Assembly: GCA_044425815.1 (NCBI GenBank)
Contig: JAWXVA010000030.1
Location: 1-25,326 of the forward strand
From: CAUPWF01 sp044425815
GTDB lineage: Bacteria; Bacillota; Clostridia; Lachnospirales; Lachnospiraceae
Direction: 5' to 3'
Length of the DNA stretch: 25,326 nt
Below, one piece after another: positions 16,037 to 23,713 of the stretch; position 1 is the stretch's first letter; each line of letters starts with the position of its first letter. A program made the position numbers and the translations under genes. The notes under the pieces are model-generated. The model searched no databases and was not told the DNA's origin. It worked only from the letters and a program-made list of their open reading frames with translations.

Positions 16037-17251
16037 CTACGCTATTCGAATCATTCCTTTTATGGCTGGAAATTGTTTTGCTTTTAACTCGAATTCCCCT
16101 TCTGTCATCGTTTCTGTAACAAAAGCAAATTCTCCTTTGATTTCTTCCACCTCTACAGTCTGTATTTCTCCAAAAATCGAATGCAAATGACTTTCGAGTT
16201 CTAAAGGCGTCCCACTGATTCTAACAAAGAATTTTGCTGACATATTGGATTTATTCTCCAGTGTTAATTTATCACTTTCCCACATTGTCATAATATTGAT
16301 ATTCAAATGTTTCGCCATATCTACTACATCGCTCACCACTGCACTAGCTGTAGGTAATTTCCCTGCTCCACTACCGTAGAACATCGCTGGTCCTAGAACA
16401 TTTCCATTTACATAGATTGCATTAAAAACATCATTCACGCTATAGAGCGGATGTAAACTTGACAATAGGAATGGTGCCACCATTGCGCTAATTTTATCAT
16501 CATCACTCTTACTTGTAGCCAATAGTTTAATCGTCATACCAAGTTTCTTTGCATATTTCATATCTTCCACAGTCAACTTTGTAATACCTTCTGTATGTAT
16601 GTCGTTGAAATCAACCTGACGTCCTGCGATTAAAGAAGCTAAAATCGCAATTTTTCTACATGCATCATGACCTTCAACATCCGCCTCTGGATTACGTTCC
16701 GCATAACCTTTTTCTTGTGCTTCCTTTAACACTTCATCATAATTCGCACCTTCATAGAACATCTTAGTCAACATATAGTTTGTTGTTCCATTCAAAATTC
16801 CTGTAATTTCGTCAATCCGATCTGCAGTGATAGATGAATTAAGTGGTCGAATAATGGGTATCCCACCTCCTACACTTGCCTCAAATAGATAGTTTACATT
16901 TTTATCTCTCGCTATTGACAATAACTCCGCACCGTGTTGAGCTACAAGTGCTTTATTTGAAGTTGTTACACTTTTTCCCGCCAATAAGCATTTCTTCGTA
17001 AATGTGTATGCGGGTTCGATCCCCCCCATTACTTCTGCCACAATTTTCACTTCTGAATCGTTCAATATCACATCAAAATCATGTACTATCTTCTCTTGAA
17101 TTGGATCCCCTGGAAAATCTCTAAGATCTAAAACATACTTAACTTGTATCTCTTTTCCAGCCTTTTTATTAATAATATCTTGATTTGTATTAATTACTTC
17201 TACAACCCCTGAACCTACTGTACCATATCCCAAAACCGCTATATTTATCAT
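16037..17251 (-). CDS. hom: Homoserine dehydrogenase
   Basis: It reduces aspartate semialdehyde to homoserine, the branch point to threonine and methionine. The 404-residue protein has an N-terminal Rossmann motif (GYGTVGSGV, 8-16), the central domain with SNKALVA (98-104, Lys100 a probable catalytic residue) and GILNGTTNYML followed by AYAERNPEADVEGHDA-like substrate-site segments, and a C-terminal ACT domain (from about 345, FVRISGTPLELE) as in Bacillus Hom, where ACT domains mediate feedback by end products. AGGGAG lies 8 nt before ATG 17251. It starts 4 nt after the ThrR-like gene stop and is followed 9 nt later by apgM, so the three form one operon. Confidence 0.96.
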   Translation of the reverse strand: MINIAVLGYGTVGSGVVEVINTNQDIINKKAGKEIQVKYVLDLRDFPGDPIQEKIVHDFDVILNDSEVKIVAEVMGGIEPAYTFTKKCLLAGKSVTTSNKALVAQHGAELLSIARDKNVNYLFEASVGGGIPIIRPLNSSITADRIDEITGILNGTTNYMLTKMFYEGANYDEVLKEAQEKGYAERNPEADVEGHDACRKIAILASLIAGRQVDFNDIHTEGITKLTVEDMKYAKKLGMTIKLLATSKSDDDKISAMVAPFLLSSLHPLYSVNDVFNAIYVNGNVLGPAMFYGSGAGKLPTASAVVSDVVDMAKHLNINIMTMWESDKLTLENKSNMSAKFFVRISGTPLELESHLHSIFGEIQTVEVEEIKGEFAFVTETMTEGEFELKAKQFPAIKGMIRIA

Positions 17252-17255
17252 CTTC

Positions 17256-17708
17256 TTACTCCCTACCTACTATTTTTAGATAATGAATTCCATCATTATC
17301 TTCAAGATCTTGAATCATATCTGATAAATTTCCTGTGTACGCTAGCACCTCTAAACTAAGAGTCACTGTTGCAATCCCATTAATCGGTATACTCTGATGG
17401 ATTGTAAGAATATTAGCTTTAAATTCAGCAATTTCTTTTAATATATCGGACAAAATCCCTGGTGTATCATCTACTTGAATCACCAATGTGATTGTACGTC
17501 CTTTTTCATTCTCATGAAAAGGAAAGATATCATCTTTGTATTTATAAAATGAACTTCTGCTGATTCCCGTTTTTTCTGTCGCCTCTTGTATCGTCATCAC
17601 TTTTTCAGAAGCCAGTAATCGTTTTGCCTCTACAACTTTCAGCAATACTTCTGGCACAGCCTTTTTCTTCAGTACATAATACTTGATTTTTCCCTCTTCT
17701 TTTCCCAT
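17256..17708 (-). CDS. thrR: ACT-domain regulator of the UPF0735 (PheB/ThrR) family
   Basis: A 150-residue protein that resembles Bacillus subtilis ThrR (formerly YszB/PheB) along its length. The N-terminal half has a helix-turn-helix-like segment (TIQEATEKTGISRSSFYKY, about 39-57); the C-terminal half is an ACT domain (about 70-145, with DDTPGILSDIL). B. subtilis ThrR is a DNA-binding regulator of threonine biosynthesis, which fits a gene 4 nt before hom. I start at ATG 17708, after GAGGGGG with a 7-nt gap; an upstream extension to 17774 would begin within the promoter. The ligand is probably threonine or a related amino acid bound by the ACT domain. Confidence 0.85.
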   Translation of the reverse strand: MGKEEGKIKYYVLKKKAVPEVLLKVVEAKRLLASEKVMTIQEATEKTGISRSSFYKYKDDIFPFHENEKGRTITLVIQVDDTPGILSDILKEIAEFKANILTIHQSIPINGIATVTLSLEVLAYTGNLSDMIQDLEDNDGIHYLKIVGRE

Positions 17709-17721
17709 CACTATCCCCCTC

Positions 17722-17737
17722 GTGGTGTTCACGCCAC
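17722..17737. promoter_or_regulatory. Imperfect palindrome in the thrR-hom-apgM leader
   Basis: GTGGTGTTCACGCCAC is an interrupted palindrome (arms GTGG/CCAC, inner GT/AC pairs) between the transcription start and the ribosome binding site of thrR. It could be a ThrR operator or a short RNA hairpin. There is no room in the 86-nt spacer for a T-box. Confidence 0.35.
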
Positions 17738-17762
17738 AAAAACATTTGTCTTTCAATAACAG

Positions 17763-17791
17763 ATAATAGCACACTTCAATTATAGTTGCAA
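17763..17791 (-). promoter_or_regulatory. Promoter of the thrR-hom-apgM operon
   Basis: The minus strand reads TTGCAA (17791-17786), 17 nt, TATTAT (17768-17763), with TGC directly before the -10 (extended -10). It begins 3 nt after the prfB stop, so the operon is transcribed separately from prfB. Confidence 0.75.
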
Positions 17792-17794
17792 GTT

Positions 17795-18923
17795 CTAAAA
17801 TTCATTCTGTTCAATTCCACCCATACTATACCACTTAAGATACGCATTGATAAAAGTGTCTAAGTCTCCATCTAGAACCGCATTTATATTGCTACTTTCC
17901 GCACTTGTTCTTCTATCTTTGACCATCGTATATGGATGCATCACGTAAGATCGGATTTGGCTTCCAAACCCTATTTCCTTAATCTCACCTCTTATATCCG
18001 AAACCTTATCTGCTTGCTCTTGCTCTTTTAACAAATACAATTTTGCTTTTAACATCTGCATCGCCTTTTCTTTATTCGTATGTTGCGAGCGTTCATTCTG
18101 ACATTGTACTACAATTCCTGTCGGTATATGCGTGATTCTAATTGCAGAAGATGTTTTATTAATATGCTGTCCACCAGCACCACTTGCTCTATAGGTATCA
18201 ATTCGAATATCTTCTTCGTCAATCTCAATATCTATCTCTGTTTCGATATCTGGAATCACATCACAAGATGCAAAGGACGTTTGGCGCTTCCCTGCAGAAT
18301 TAAATGGCGAAATACGCACTAATCTGTGAACTCCTTTTTCTGATTTTAGATATCCATATGCATTTTCTCCTCGCACTTCAAACGTAATGCCTTTTATTCC
18401 TGTAATATCCCCAGGAACATAATCTAATACATCGACACTAAACCCTCTTCTCTCTGCAAATCGTTTGTACATCCGAAATATCATATTTGCCCAATCGCAA
18501 GAGTCCGTTCCACCTTCTCCTGCATGTAAGGTCACAATCGCACTGTCTTGATCATATTCTCCTGACAAAAGCGTCTGAATTCTTAATTTCTCAAATAGCT
18601 CTTCAAAGTCTTTAAACTCTGCAATTGCTTCTTTTGCCAATTCTTCATCATTGTCTTCATAACCCATATCTAGTAAAATTCCTATATCTTCATACTTCGA
18701 CACTAATAATTCTATCTCTTCTACTAAGGTCTGTAGCGTTTTTAATTCTTTCATCACTTTCTGTGATAATTCTGGTTCTTCCCAAAATCTAGGTTCTTCT
18801 ACTTTTCTTTGAATCTCTTCTATTTGCTCTTTCTTCCCTGAAAGGTCAAAGTGAATCCCTCAATTCATTAAGTGGCTCTACATACCCATTCCAATTCACT
18901 TTTAATTCATCTAACACAACCAC
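17795..18923 (-). CDS. prfB: Peptide chain release factor 2, with programmed +1 frameshift
   Basis: RF2 releases peptides at UGA and UAA. Translation starts at GTG 18923, after AAGGTG with a 5-nt gap, and 25 codons end in CTT (18851-18849), then an in-frame TGA (18848-18846). A +1 slip reads GAC at 18847 and continues 350 codons to the stop at 17795, giving a 375-residue protein. The slip site CTT-TGA-C with GAGGG just upstream is the classical autoregulatory RF2 frameshift: low RF2 stalls at TGA and favours the slip. SPF (205-207, stop-codon recognition) and GGQ (250-252, peptidyl hydrolysis) fall at the same numbers as in E. coli RF2. A start at 18757 would remove the N-terminal domain. It follows secA, a common order. 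Confidence 0.95.
18845..18858 (-). promoter_or_regulatory. RF2 programmed +1 frameshift site
   Basis: The minus strand reads AGGGATTCACTTTGAC at this point: an internal Shine-Dalgarno-like AGGG, slippery CTT codon 25, TGA codon 26, and a following C that makes TGA a weak stop. All elements match the known prfB recoding signal. Confidence 0.93.
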
Positions 18924-18965
18924 AAAATCACCTTCTCTCTTATATTATTTATTCTATGCAAAAGA

Positions 18966-18999
18966 CAGGGCTCCTACACTTTCGCAATGAGGTTCCCCG
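18966..18999 (-). terminator. Probable terminator after secA
   Basis: The minus-strand RNA can fold as GGGG, CCT and CATT pairing with AGTG, AGG and CCC around GCGAA, with small bulges, followed by TGTCTTTT. The stem is imperfect. If it works, prfB would need its own promoter or read-through. Confidence 0.45.
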
Positions 19000-19016
19000 C
19001 CTTATTTTTTTAATAT

Positions 19017-21584
19017 TTATGCTTTTCTACCACAGCATTGTTTGTATTTTTTCCCACTTCCACATGGGCATGGAGCATTTGGATATACTTTAGCATCTGC
19101 ACGTTTCTTCGGTTCCATCGCTACCGAAGTATCCTTGTTCGTTCCAGTCACTTTTGCTACCTCTTCACGTTCCACTTTTTTCTCAAGTCTTACTCTAAAC
19201 ATTGTTCGAATCGTATCTTCTTCTATCGATTTAGTCATTTCTCCAAACATATCATATCCATACATTTTGTACTCTACCAGTGGATTTTTTTGTGCATATG
19301 CTTGTAGACCAATTCCCTGACGCAACTGATCCATATCATCGATATGAGCCATCCAACGCGCATCAATTACTTTAAGCAATACGATTCGCTCTATTTCCCT
19401 TAAGTATTCCGCTTCTGGGAATTCTGCCTCTTTTGCTTCATACGCCTTTACTACTCGCTCTTTTAGTATATGTTTCAATTCTTTCACGCCGATATCTTCC
19501 ACTTCATTTGGTGCAATCGGACGAATCGGAACTTTAGAGCACAGACTTACATTTAATTCTTTCAAATCCCATTCTGATGAATCTAAATCTGTAGCGATAC
19601 ATCGATCCACAGTTCCTTCTGCTAATTCTGTTAGCATATGATATATAGTGTCTCTCATGCTTTCACCATCTAGCACACGACGACGCTCTTCATAGATGAT
19701 TTCACGTTGTTCATTCATCACTTGATCATATTCTAATAAATTCTTACGTATTCCAAAGTTGTTACCTTCAATTTTTTGTTGTGCTTTTTCAATTGCATTG
19801 GATAACATCTTATGTTGGATTTCTTCTCCATCTGCAACACCTAATGTCTCAAACACTGACATCAAACGCTCTGATCCAAATAAACGCATCAAATCATCTT
19901 CTAGACAAATATAAAATTTCGATTCTCCGGGATCGCCTTGACGACCAGCACGACCACGTAACTGATTATCTATACGACGTGATTCATGACGTTCCGTACC
20001 AATAATCTTCAATCCACCTGCTGCTTTTGCCTCATCATCTAGCTTAATATCTGTACCACGTCCCGCCATATTAGTAGCAATCGTTACTGCACCACAAATC
20101 CCAGCATCTGCTACAATTTCAGCTTCCATCTCATGGAATTTTGCATTCAACACTTTGTGTTGAATTCCTTCTCTTCGTAACATCTTACTGAGTAATTCTG
20201 AAACTTCAATTGTAATAGTACCTACTAGCACTGGTTGTCCTTTTTCATGAGATGCTACTACTTCTTGAACTACTGCCTTATATTTTTCAATTTTAGTTTT
20301 GTATACTGCATCTTCCATATCCAATCGTAACACTGGTCTATTGGTTGGAATCTCAATAACGTCCATTCCGTAGATATCGCGGAATTCTTTTTCTTCTGTC
20401 AATGCAGTTCCAGTCATACCACTTTTTTTTGTATATTTATTGAATAAATTTTGGAATGTGATATTTGCTAATGTCTTACTTTCTCTTTTTACACTCACTT
20501 TTTCTTTTGCTTCAATAGCCTGATGTAATCCGTCAGAATAACGACGTCCTGGCATAATACGTCCAGTAAATTCATCAACAATTAATATTTCACCATCTTT
20601 CACCACATAGTCTTGGTCTCTAAACATAAGATTGTTCGCACGTAACGCTAATATCGTATTGTGCTGAATTTCTAAATTTTCTGGATCCGCTAAGTTCTCT
20701 ATATTAAAGAATCTTTCTACTTTTGCCACTCCATCAGCTGTCAAGTTGATATTCTTCTCTTTCTCATTTACAATGAAGTCTCCAGTTTCTTCAATCATCT
20801 CTCCCATGATTGCATCCATCTTAGTATACTCTTCATTTGCTTCTCCACGCTGAAGTTGTCCTGCCAAAATATTGCACACTTCGTATAACTTTGTAGATTT
20901 TCCACTTTGTCCTGAAATAATCAAAGGCGTTCTTGCCTCATCTATAAGAACCGAGTCAACCTCATCAATTACAGCAAAATTCAAGCCTCGTTGAACTAAT
21001 CGTTCTTTATAAATAACCATGTTATCTCTCAAGTAGTCAAATCCCAACTCATTGTTCGTAACATAAGTAATATCACAATTATAGGCTGCTCTACGCTCTG
21101 TATTTTCCATAGAATTTAATATCACACCTACAGAAAGGCCTAAGAATTCATGAATCTGCCCCATCCATTCTGCATCACGCTTCGCAAGATAATCATTTAC
21201 GGTAATAATGTGTGTTCCTTTTCCTGGAAGTGCATTCAGATATGCAGGCAATGTCGAAACAAGTGTTTTTCCTTCCCCTGTTCTCATCTCTGCAATTCTT
21301 CCTTGATGTAAGATAATCCCACCGATTAATTGTACTCGATAGTGACGCATACCCAAAACTCTAGAAGCGGCCTCTCTTACTGTCGCATAAGCCTCTGGTA
21401 AAATATCATCTAATGTTTCACCTTTTTCTAGACGTGCTCTAAATTCAACTGTTTTCTCTTTCAACTCTGAGTCAGATAATAACTTGTACTCTTCCTCCAT
21501 GGATTCAATATCATTCACAATTAAATCTATTCTCTTTAATTCATTCTCACTATGTGTTCCGAATAATTTTTCAAATAAGTTCAT
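19017..21584 (-). CDS. secA: Protein translocase ATPase SecA
   Basis: The 855-residue motor pushes preproteins through SecYEG at the membrane. Walker A is MRTGEGKT (100-107) and the DEAD-type box DEVD (207-210), followed by SVLIDEARTPLIISG. The second ATPase half contains NMAGRGTDI and QLRGRAGRQGD. The C-terminal zinc tail is present, with Cys839, Cys841, Cys850 and Cys851, as in SecA proteins that bind SecB or ribosomes. Length lies between B. subtilis (841) and E. coli (901). GAGGAG precedes ATG 21584. A good promoter lies just upstream and a hairpin follows, with prfB next. Confidence 0.98.
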   Translation of the reverse strand: MNLFEKLFGTHSENELKRIDLIVNDIESMEEEYKLLSDSELKEKTVEFRARLEKGETLDDILPEAYATVREAASRVLGMRHYRVQLIGGIILHQGRIAEMRTGEGKTLVSTLPAYLNALPGKGTHIITVNDYLAKRDAEWMGQIHEFLGLSVGVILNSMENTERRAAYNCDITYVTNNELGFDYLRDNMVIYKERLVQRGLNFAVIDEVDSVLIDEARTPLIISGQSGKSTKLYEVCNILAGQLQRGEANEEYTKMDAIMGEMIEETGDFIVNEKEKNINLTADGVAKVERFFNIENLADPENLEIQHNTILALRANNLMFRDQDYVVKDGEILIVDEFTGRIMPGRRYSDGLHQAIEAKEKVSVKRESKTLANITFQNLFNKYTKKSGMTGTALTEEKEFRDIYGMDVIEIPTNRPVLRLDMEDAVYKTKIEKYKAVVQEVVASHEKGQPVLVGTITIEVSELLSKMLRREGIQHKVLNAKFHEMEAEIVADAGICGAVTIATNMAGRGTDIKLDDEAKAAGGLKIIGTERHESRRIDNQLRGRAGRQGDPGESKFYICLEDDLMRLFGSERLMSVFETLGVADGEEIQHKMLSNAIEKAQQKIEGNNFGIRKNLLEYDQVMNEQREIIYEERRRVLDGESMRDTIYHMLTELAEGTVDRCIATDLDSSEWDLKELNVSLCSKVPIRPIAPNEVEDIGVKELKHILKERVVKAYEAKEAEFPEAEYLREIERIVLLKVIDARWMAHIDDMDQLRQGIGLQAYAQKNPLVEYKMYGYDMFGEMTKSIEEDTIRTMFRVRLEKKVEREEVAKVTGTNKDTSVAMEPKKRADAKVYPNAPCPCGSGKKYKQCCGRKA

Positions 21585-21619
21585 ATCCTACTCCTCGTTC
21601 TAAATTTTAACTAACCTCT

Positions 21620-21648
21620 ATTCTATCATTTAAAGACAACTTCTTCAA
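21620..21648 (-). promoter_or_regulatory. Promoter of secA
   Basis: The minus strand reads TTGAAG (21648-21643), 17 nt, TAGAAT (21625-21620), with TGA before the -10 (extended -10). It lies about 40 nt before the secA start. Confidence 0.75.
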
Positions 21649-21676
21649 CTAATTTATCATGTCTTTATTCTATACC

Positions 21677-22447
21677 TTACATACCTTTTACAATCCCCTC
21701 ATAAGAAATCGTTCCACCAAACAGATCCAATGCGCTTCCGATTGTATAATCTAGCTTCTCATGACTGATCTCACGAAACTTCATCAAGTATTCCATACTT
21801 CCAATCCCTCCAGCATAGGTGATGGGAATTTTATTCCATTTTGCTAACATTTCCACTAACTCTTCTTCTACTCCCGACGACTTTCCTTCCACATCTACTC
21901 CATGTATTAAGAATTCATCGCAATACATCGCCAATTCATCTAGTCTATCTTCGGTAATTTCTACTTCTGTATATGTCTGCCATCTATCGGTGACAACATA
22001 ATATTTATTTTCTTTTTTTCTGCAACTCAAATCTAAGACAAGATGTTCTTTTCCTACTATTGCAGCTAACTCCTTTAATCGCTCCCAGTGTACCTTCCCA
22101 TTTGCAAATATATACGAGGTTACTATCACATGGCTCGCACCCTGATCCAAATAAAACCTTGCATTCTCACTTGTGATACCACCACCGATTTGCATCCCGT
22201 TCGGATATGCCTTTAGCGCCTCTATCGCCTGCGCTTTTGTCTCTTCATAATAAGGCGAGCTCGTAGGGTTCAAAAGAATAATATGCCCTCCAATAATCCC
22301 ATCTTTTTTATACATTTTTGCGTAGTGCTTTGCTTCATATTCAGAAATAAAATTCGTATCTGCCTCGTCTCCTCTGTCGCGTAAGCTACCACCCACAATT
22401 TGCTTTACTTTCCCATTATGTATATCAATACAAGGTCGAAATCTCAT
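21677..22447 (-). CDS. hisA: HisA isomerase of the eukaryotic (HIS6) type
   Basis: This 256-residue protein is a (beta-alpha)8 barrel that should isomerise ProFAR to PRFAR, step four of histidine synthesis. It resembles yeast HIS6 rather than usual bacterial HisA: CIDIHNGKVKQIVGG (6-20, catalytic Asp8), TNFISEYEAKHYAK, MQIGGGI, VIVTSYIF, LVLDLSCRKK (second catalytic Asp), WQTYTEVEI, FLIHGVDVEGKSSG, YAGGIGSMEYL and IGSALDLFGG all align by eye with the fungal/plant form. No other his gene is nearby; it is a single-gene unit between a lipoprotein gene and secA. GGAGGT lies 7 nt before ATG 22447. Base usage looks like its neighbours, so any transfer was old. Activity is highly likely, origin is inference. 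Confidence 0.9.
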   Translation of the reverse strand: MRFRPCIDIHNGKVKQIVGGSLRDRGDEADTNFISEYEAKHYAKMYKKDGIIGGHIILLNPTSSPYYEETKAQAIEALKAYPNGMQIGGGITSENARFYLDQGASHVIVTSYIFANGKVHWERLKELAAIVGKEHLVLDLSCRKKENKYYVVTDRWQTYTEVEITEDRLDELAMYCDEFLIHGVDVEGKSSGVEEELVEMLAKWNKIPITYAGGIGSMEYLMKFREISHEKLDYTIGSALDLFGGTISYEGIVKGM

Positions 22448-22481
22448 TACACTACCTCCATTTAACCAAAAACTGATTTTC

Positions 22482-22490
22482 AGTATAGCA
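22482..22490 (-). promoter_or_regulatory. Candidate hisA promoter (extended -10)
   Basis: TG-C-TATACT (TATACT at 22487-22482) follows directly after the T tract of the preceding terminator, about 35 nt before the hisA start. No clear -35. Confidence 0.45.
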
Positions 22491-22498
22491 CAGTTTTC

Positions 22499-22530
22499 AA
22501 AAAAAAAGAATGTTCAACAAGTGAACATTC
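22499..22530 (-). terminator. Strong intrinsic terminator after the lipoprotein gene
   Basis: GAATGTTCA (22508-22516) and TGAACATTC (22522-22530) form a perfect 9-bp stem, loop ACAAG, followed on the minus strand by nine Ts (22507-22499). Confidence 0.92.
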
Positions 22531-22542
22531 CTTTAACAATTG

Positions 22543-22866
22543 TTATTCAACTACTGTCGTTCCCCCTTCAAGGTCCTCTCCAGTTGTATTATCTATTTTA
22601 TCTGTATTATTCATTGTATCATCCATCACACCATCTGAATTATCCATTGCATCATTCGCCTTATCTTCTGCATCATCTGTCATATTTTCCATATCTTCAA
22701 GTAATTCATCAACGATGCCATCGCCTTCGTCTATCTTATCATTCTCAGTTCCATCTGTTGCACTATTTACATTACTATCATCCGTCGTATTGCTTGTACA
22801 ACCTGTTACACTCATCAAAACAATTACACACATCATACATACTAATAATTTTTTCATCATTTTCAT
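22543..22866 (-). CDS. Small Asp/Asn-rich lipoprotein of unknown function
   Basis: A 107-residue protein with a lysine-containing N-terminus, a hydrophobic stretch and the lipobox VTGC ending at Cys23, so it should be lipid-anchored on the outer face of the membrane. The mature 84 residues are almost wholly polar and acidic (Asp, Asn, Glu, Thr, Met, Gly), with no domain I recognise and probably disordered; DELLEDMENMTDDAEDKAND could form a helix. AAGGAG precedes ATG 22866. It is a single-gene unit between two strong terminators. The arm that would pair with the start codon is discussed with its leader. Acidic tails of this sort may bind cations or act as a tether, but nothing here shows a function. 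Confidence 0.75.
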   Translation of the reverse strand: MKMMKKLLVCMMCVIVLMSVTGCTSNTTDDSNVNSATDGTENDKIDEGDGIVDELLEDMENMTDDAEDKANDAMDNSDGVMDDTMNNTDKIDNTTGEDLEGGTTVVE

Positions 22867-22914
22867 AACACTTCTCCTTTTCCTATCATTTCATATGATA
22901 TAAATAAAGTGTTA
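22866..22914 (-). promoter_or_regulatory. Nested inverted repeats covering the lipoprotein RBS and start
   Basis: In the minus-strand mRNA, UAACACUU (22914-22907) pairs with AAGUGUUA (22873-22866), which ends at the first base of the start codon. Inside, UAUCAU (22900-22895 side) and AUGAUA (22889-22884 side) form a 6-bp stem. The ribosome binding site lies in the loop between them. A candidate -10 TATACT (22930-22925) would place the transcript start just before the outer arm. Confidence 0.4.
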
Positions 22915-22936
22915 CCTTTTTTTTAGTATACTATGC

Positions 22937-22972
22937 AAAAAATCACCATTGGAAATAATCCCAATGATGATT
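22937..22972 (-). terminator. Intrinsic terminator of the amino-acid ABC operon
   Basis: The minus-strand RNA forms a 12-bp stem (22972-22961 with 22952-22941, one G-U pair), loop of 8, followed by a T tract (22940-22937 plus the stem end). It begins 9 nt after the ATPase stop. Confidence 0.88.
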
Positions 22973-22981
22973 TTAATTATT

Positions 22982-23713
22982 TTATAAAACTTTATTCAAG
23001 AAATTTTGAGTTCTCTCTTCTTGTGGGTTCATAAAAATATGCTCTGGTGTGCCTTCTTCTACAATTACGCCACCATCCATGAAAATGACTCTATCGCCTA
23101 CTTCTCTAGCAAATCCCATCTCATGAGTTACTACAACCATCGTCATGCCTTCTTTTGCTAATTGTTTCATAACCTCAAGTACTTCCCCTACCATTTCTGG
23201 ATCTAGGGCTGACGTTGGCTCATCAAATAACATAATACTCGGATTCATCGCAAGACTTCTAGCAATCGCAACACGTTGCTTTTGCCCTCCTGACAACTTA
23301 CTTGGATATACATCTGCTTTATCTTCAATCCCTACTCGTTTCAAAAGTTCTCTACTACGAATTGCAGATTCTTCTTTCGTCATCTTTTTCAGTTCTACCG
23401 GTGCTAACATTAGATTCTCTAACACAGTAAGGTTGCCAAATAGATTAAAGTGTTGGAATACCATACCGATATTTTCTCTCACTTTATTGATATCTATCTT
23501 TTTATCTGAGATTTCATTTCCTTCCACAATCACTGTTCCAGACGTGATAGTCTCTAGTCGATTCAAACATCTAAGAAATGTACTCTTTCCTGAACCTGAT
23601 GGTCCAATCAAACATACAACTTCACCTTCTTGAATCTCCACATCCATACCTTTAAGTACTTCTAACTCTCCGAAATATTTATGTAAATTTTTAACGATAA
23701 TTTTATCTTCCAT
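22982..23713 (-). CDS. Polar amino-acid ABC importer, ATPase (GlnQ/ArtM type)
   Basis: A 243-residue nucleotide-binding subunit energising the importer at the inner membrane face. Walker A GPSGSGKS (37-44), Q-loop Gln87, signature LSGGQKQR (140-147), Walker B IMLFDEPTSALDPE (160-173) with catalytic Glu165, and switch His197 in VTHEMG. QHFNLF and FDEPTSALDPEMVGEVL are typical of the polar amino-acid subfamily. The start overlaps the permease end by 11 nt; AAAGGAG precedes it. The substrate is set by the receptor, not this subunit. Confidence 0.95.
   Translation of the reverse strand: MEDKIIVKNLHKYFGELEVLKGMDVEIQEGEVVCLIGPSGSGKSTFLRCLNRLETITSGTVIVEGNEISDKKIDINKVRENIGMVFQHFNLFGNLTVLENLMLAPVELKKMTKEESAIRSRELLKRVGIEDKADVYPSKLSGGQKQRVAIARSLAMNPSIMLFDEPTSALDPEMVGEVLEVMKQLAKEGMTMVVVTHEMGFAREVGDRVIFMDGGVIVEEGTPEHIFMNPQEERTQNFLNKVL

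Noticed and set aside
17709..17794. T-box or threonine attenuator before the thr operon
   Set aside because: The spacer is only 86 nt and includes the promoter; no leader peptide, T-box core or terminator is present.
18757..18923. Idea that prfB is broken by an in-frame stop
   Set aside because: The stop lies in the classical CTT-TGA-C recoding site and the downstream frame continues with RF2 N-terminal sequence.
22521..22868. 115-codon plus-strand open frame opposite the lipoprotein gene
   Set aside because: His/Tyr/Leu-rich product is the antisense of the Asp/Asn-rich lipoprotein; it starts inside the terminator and has no ribosome binding site.
23145..23633. 162-codon plus-strand open frame
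   Set aside because: It lies wholly opposite the conserved ABC ATPase and has no recognisable domain.
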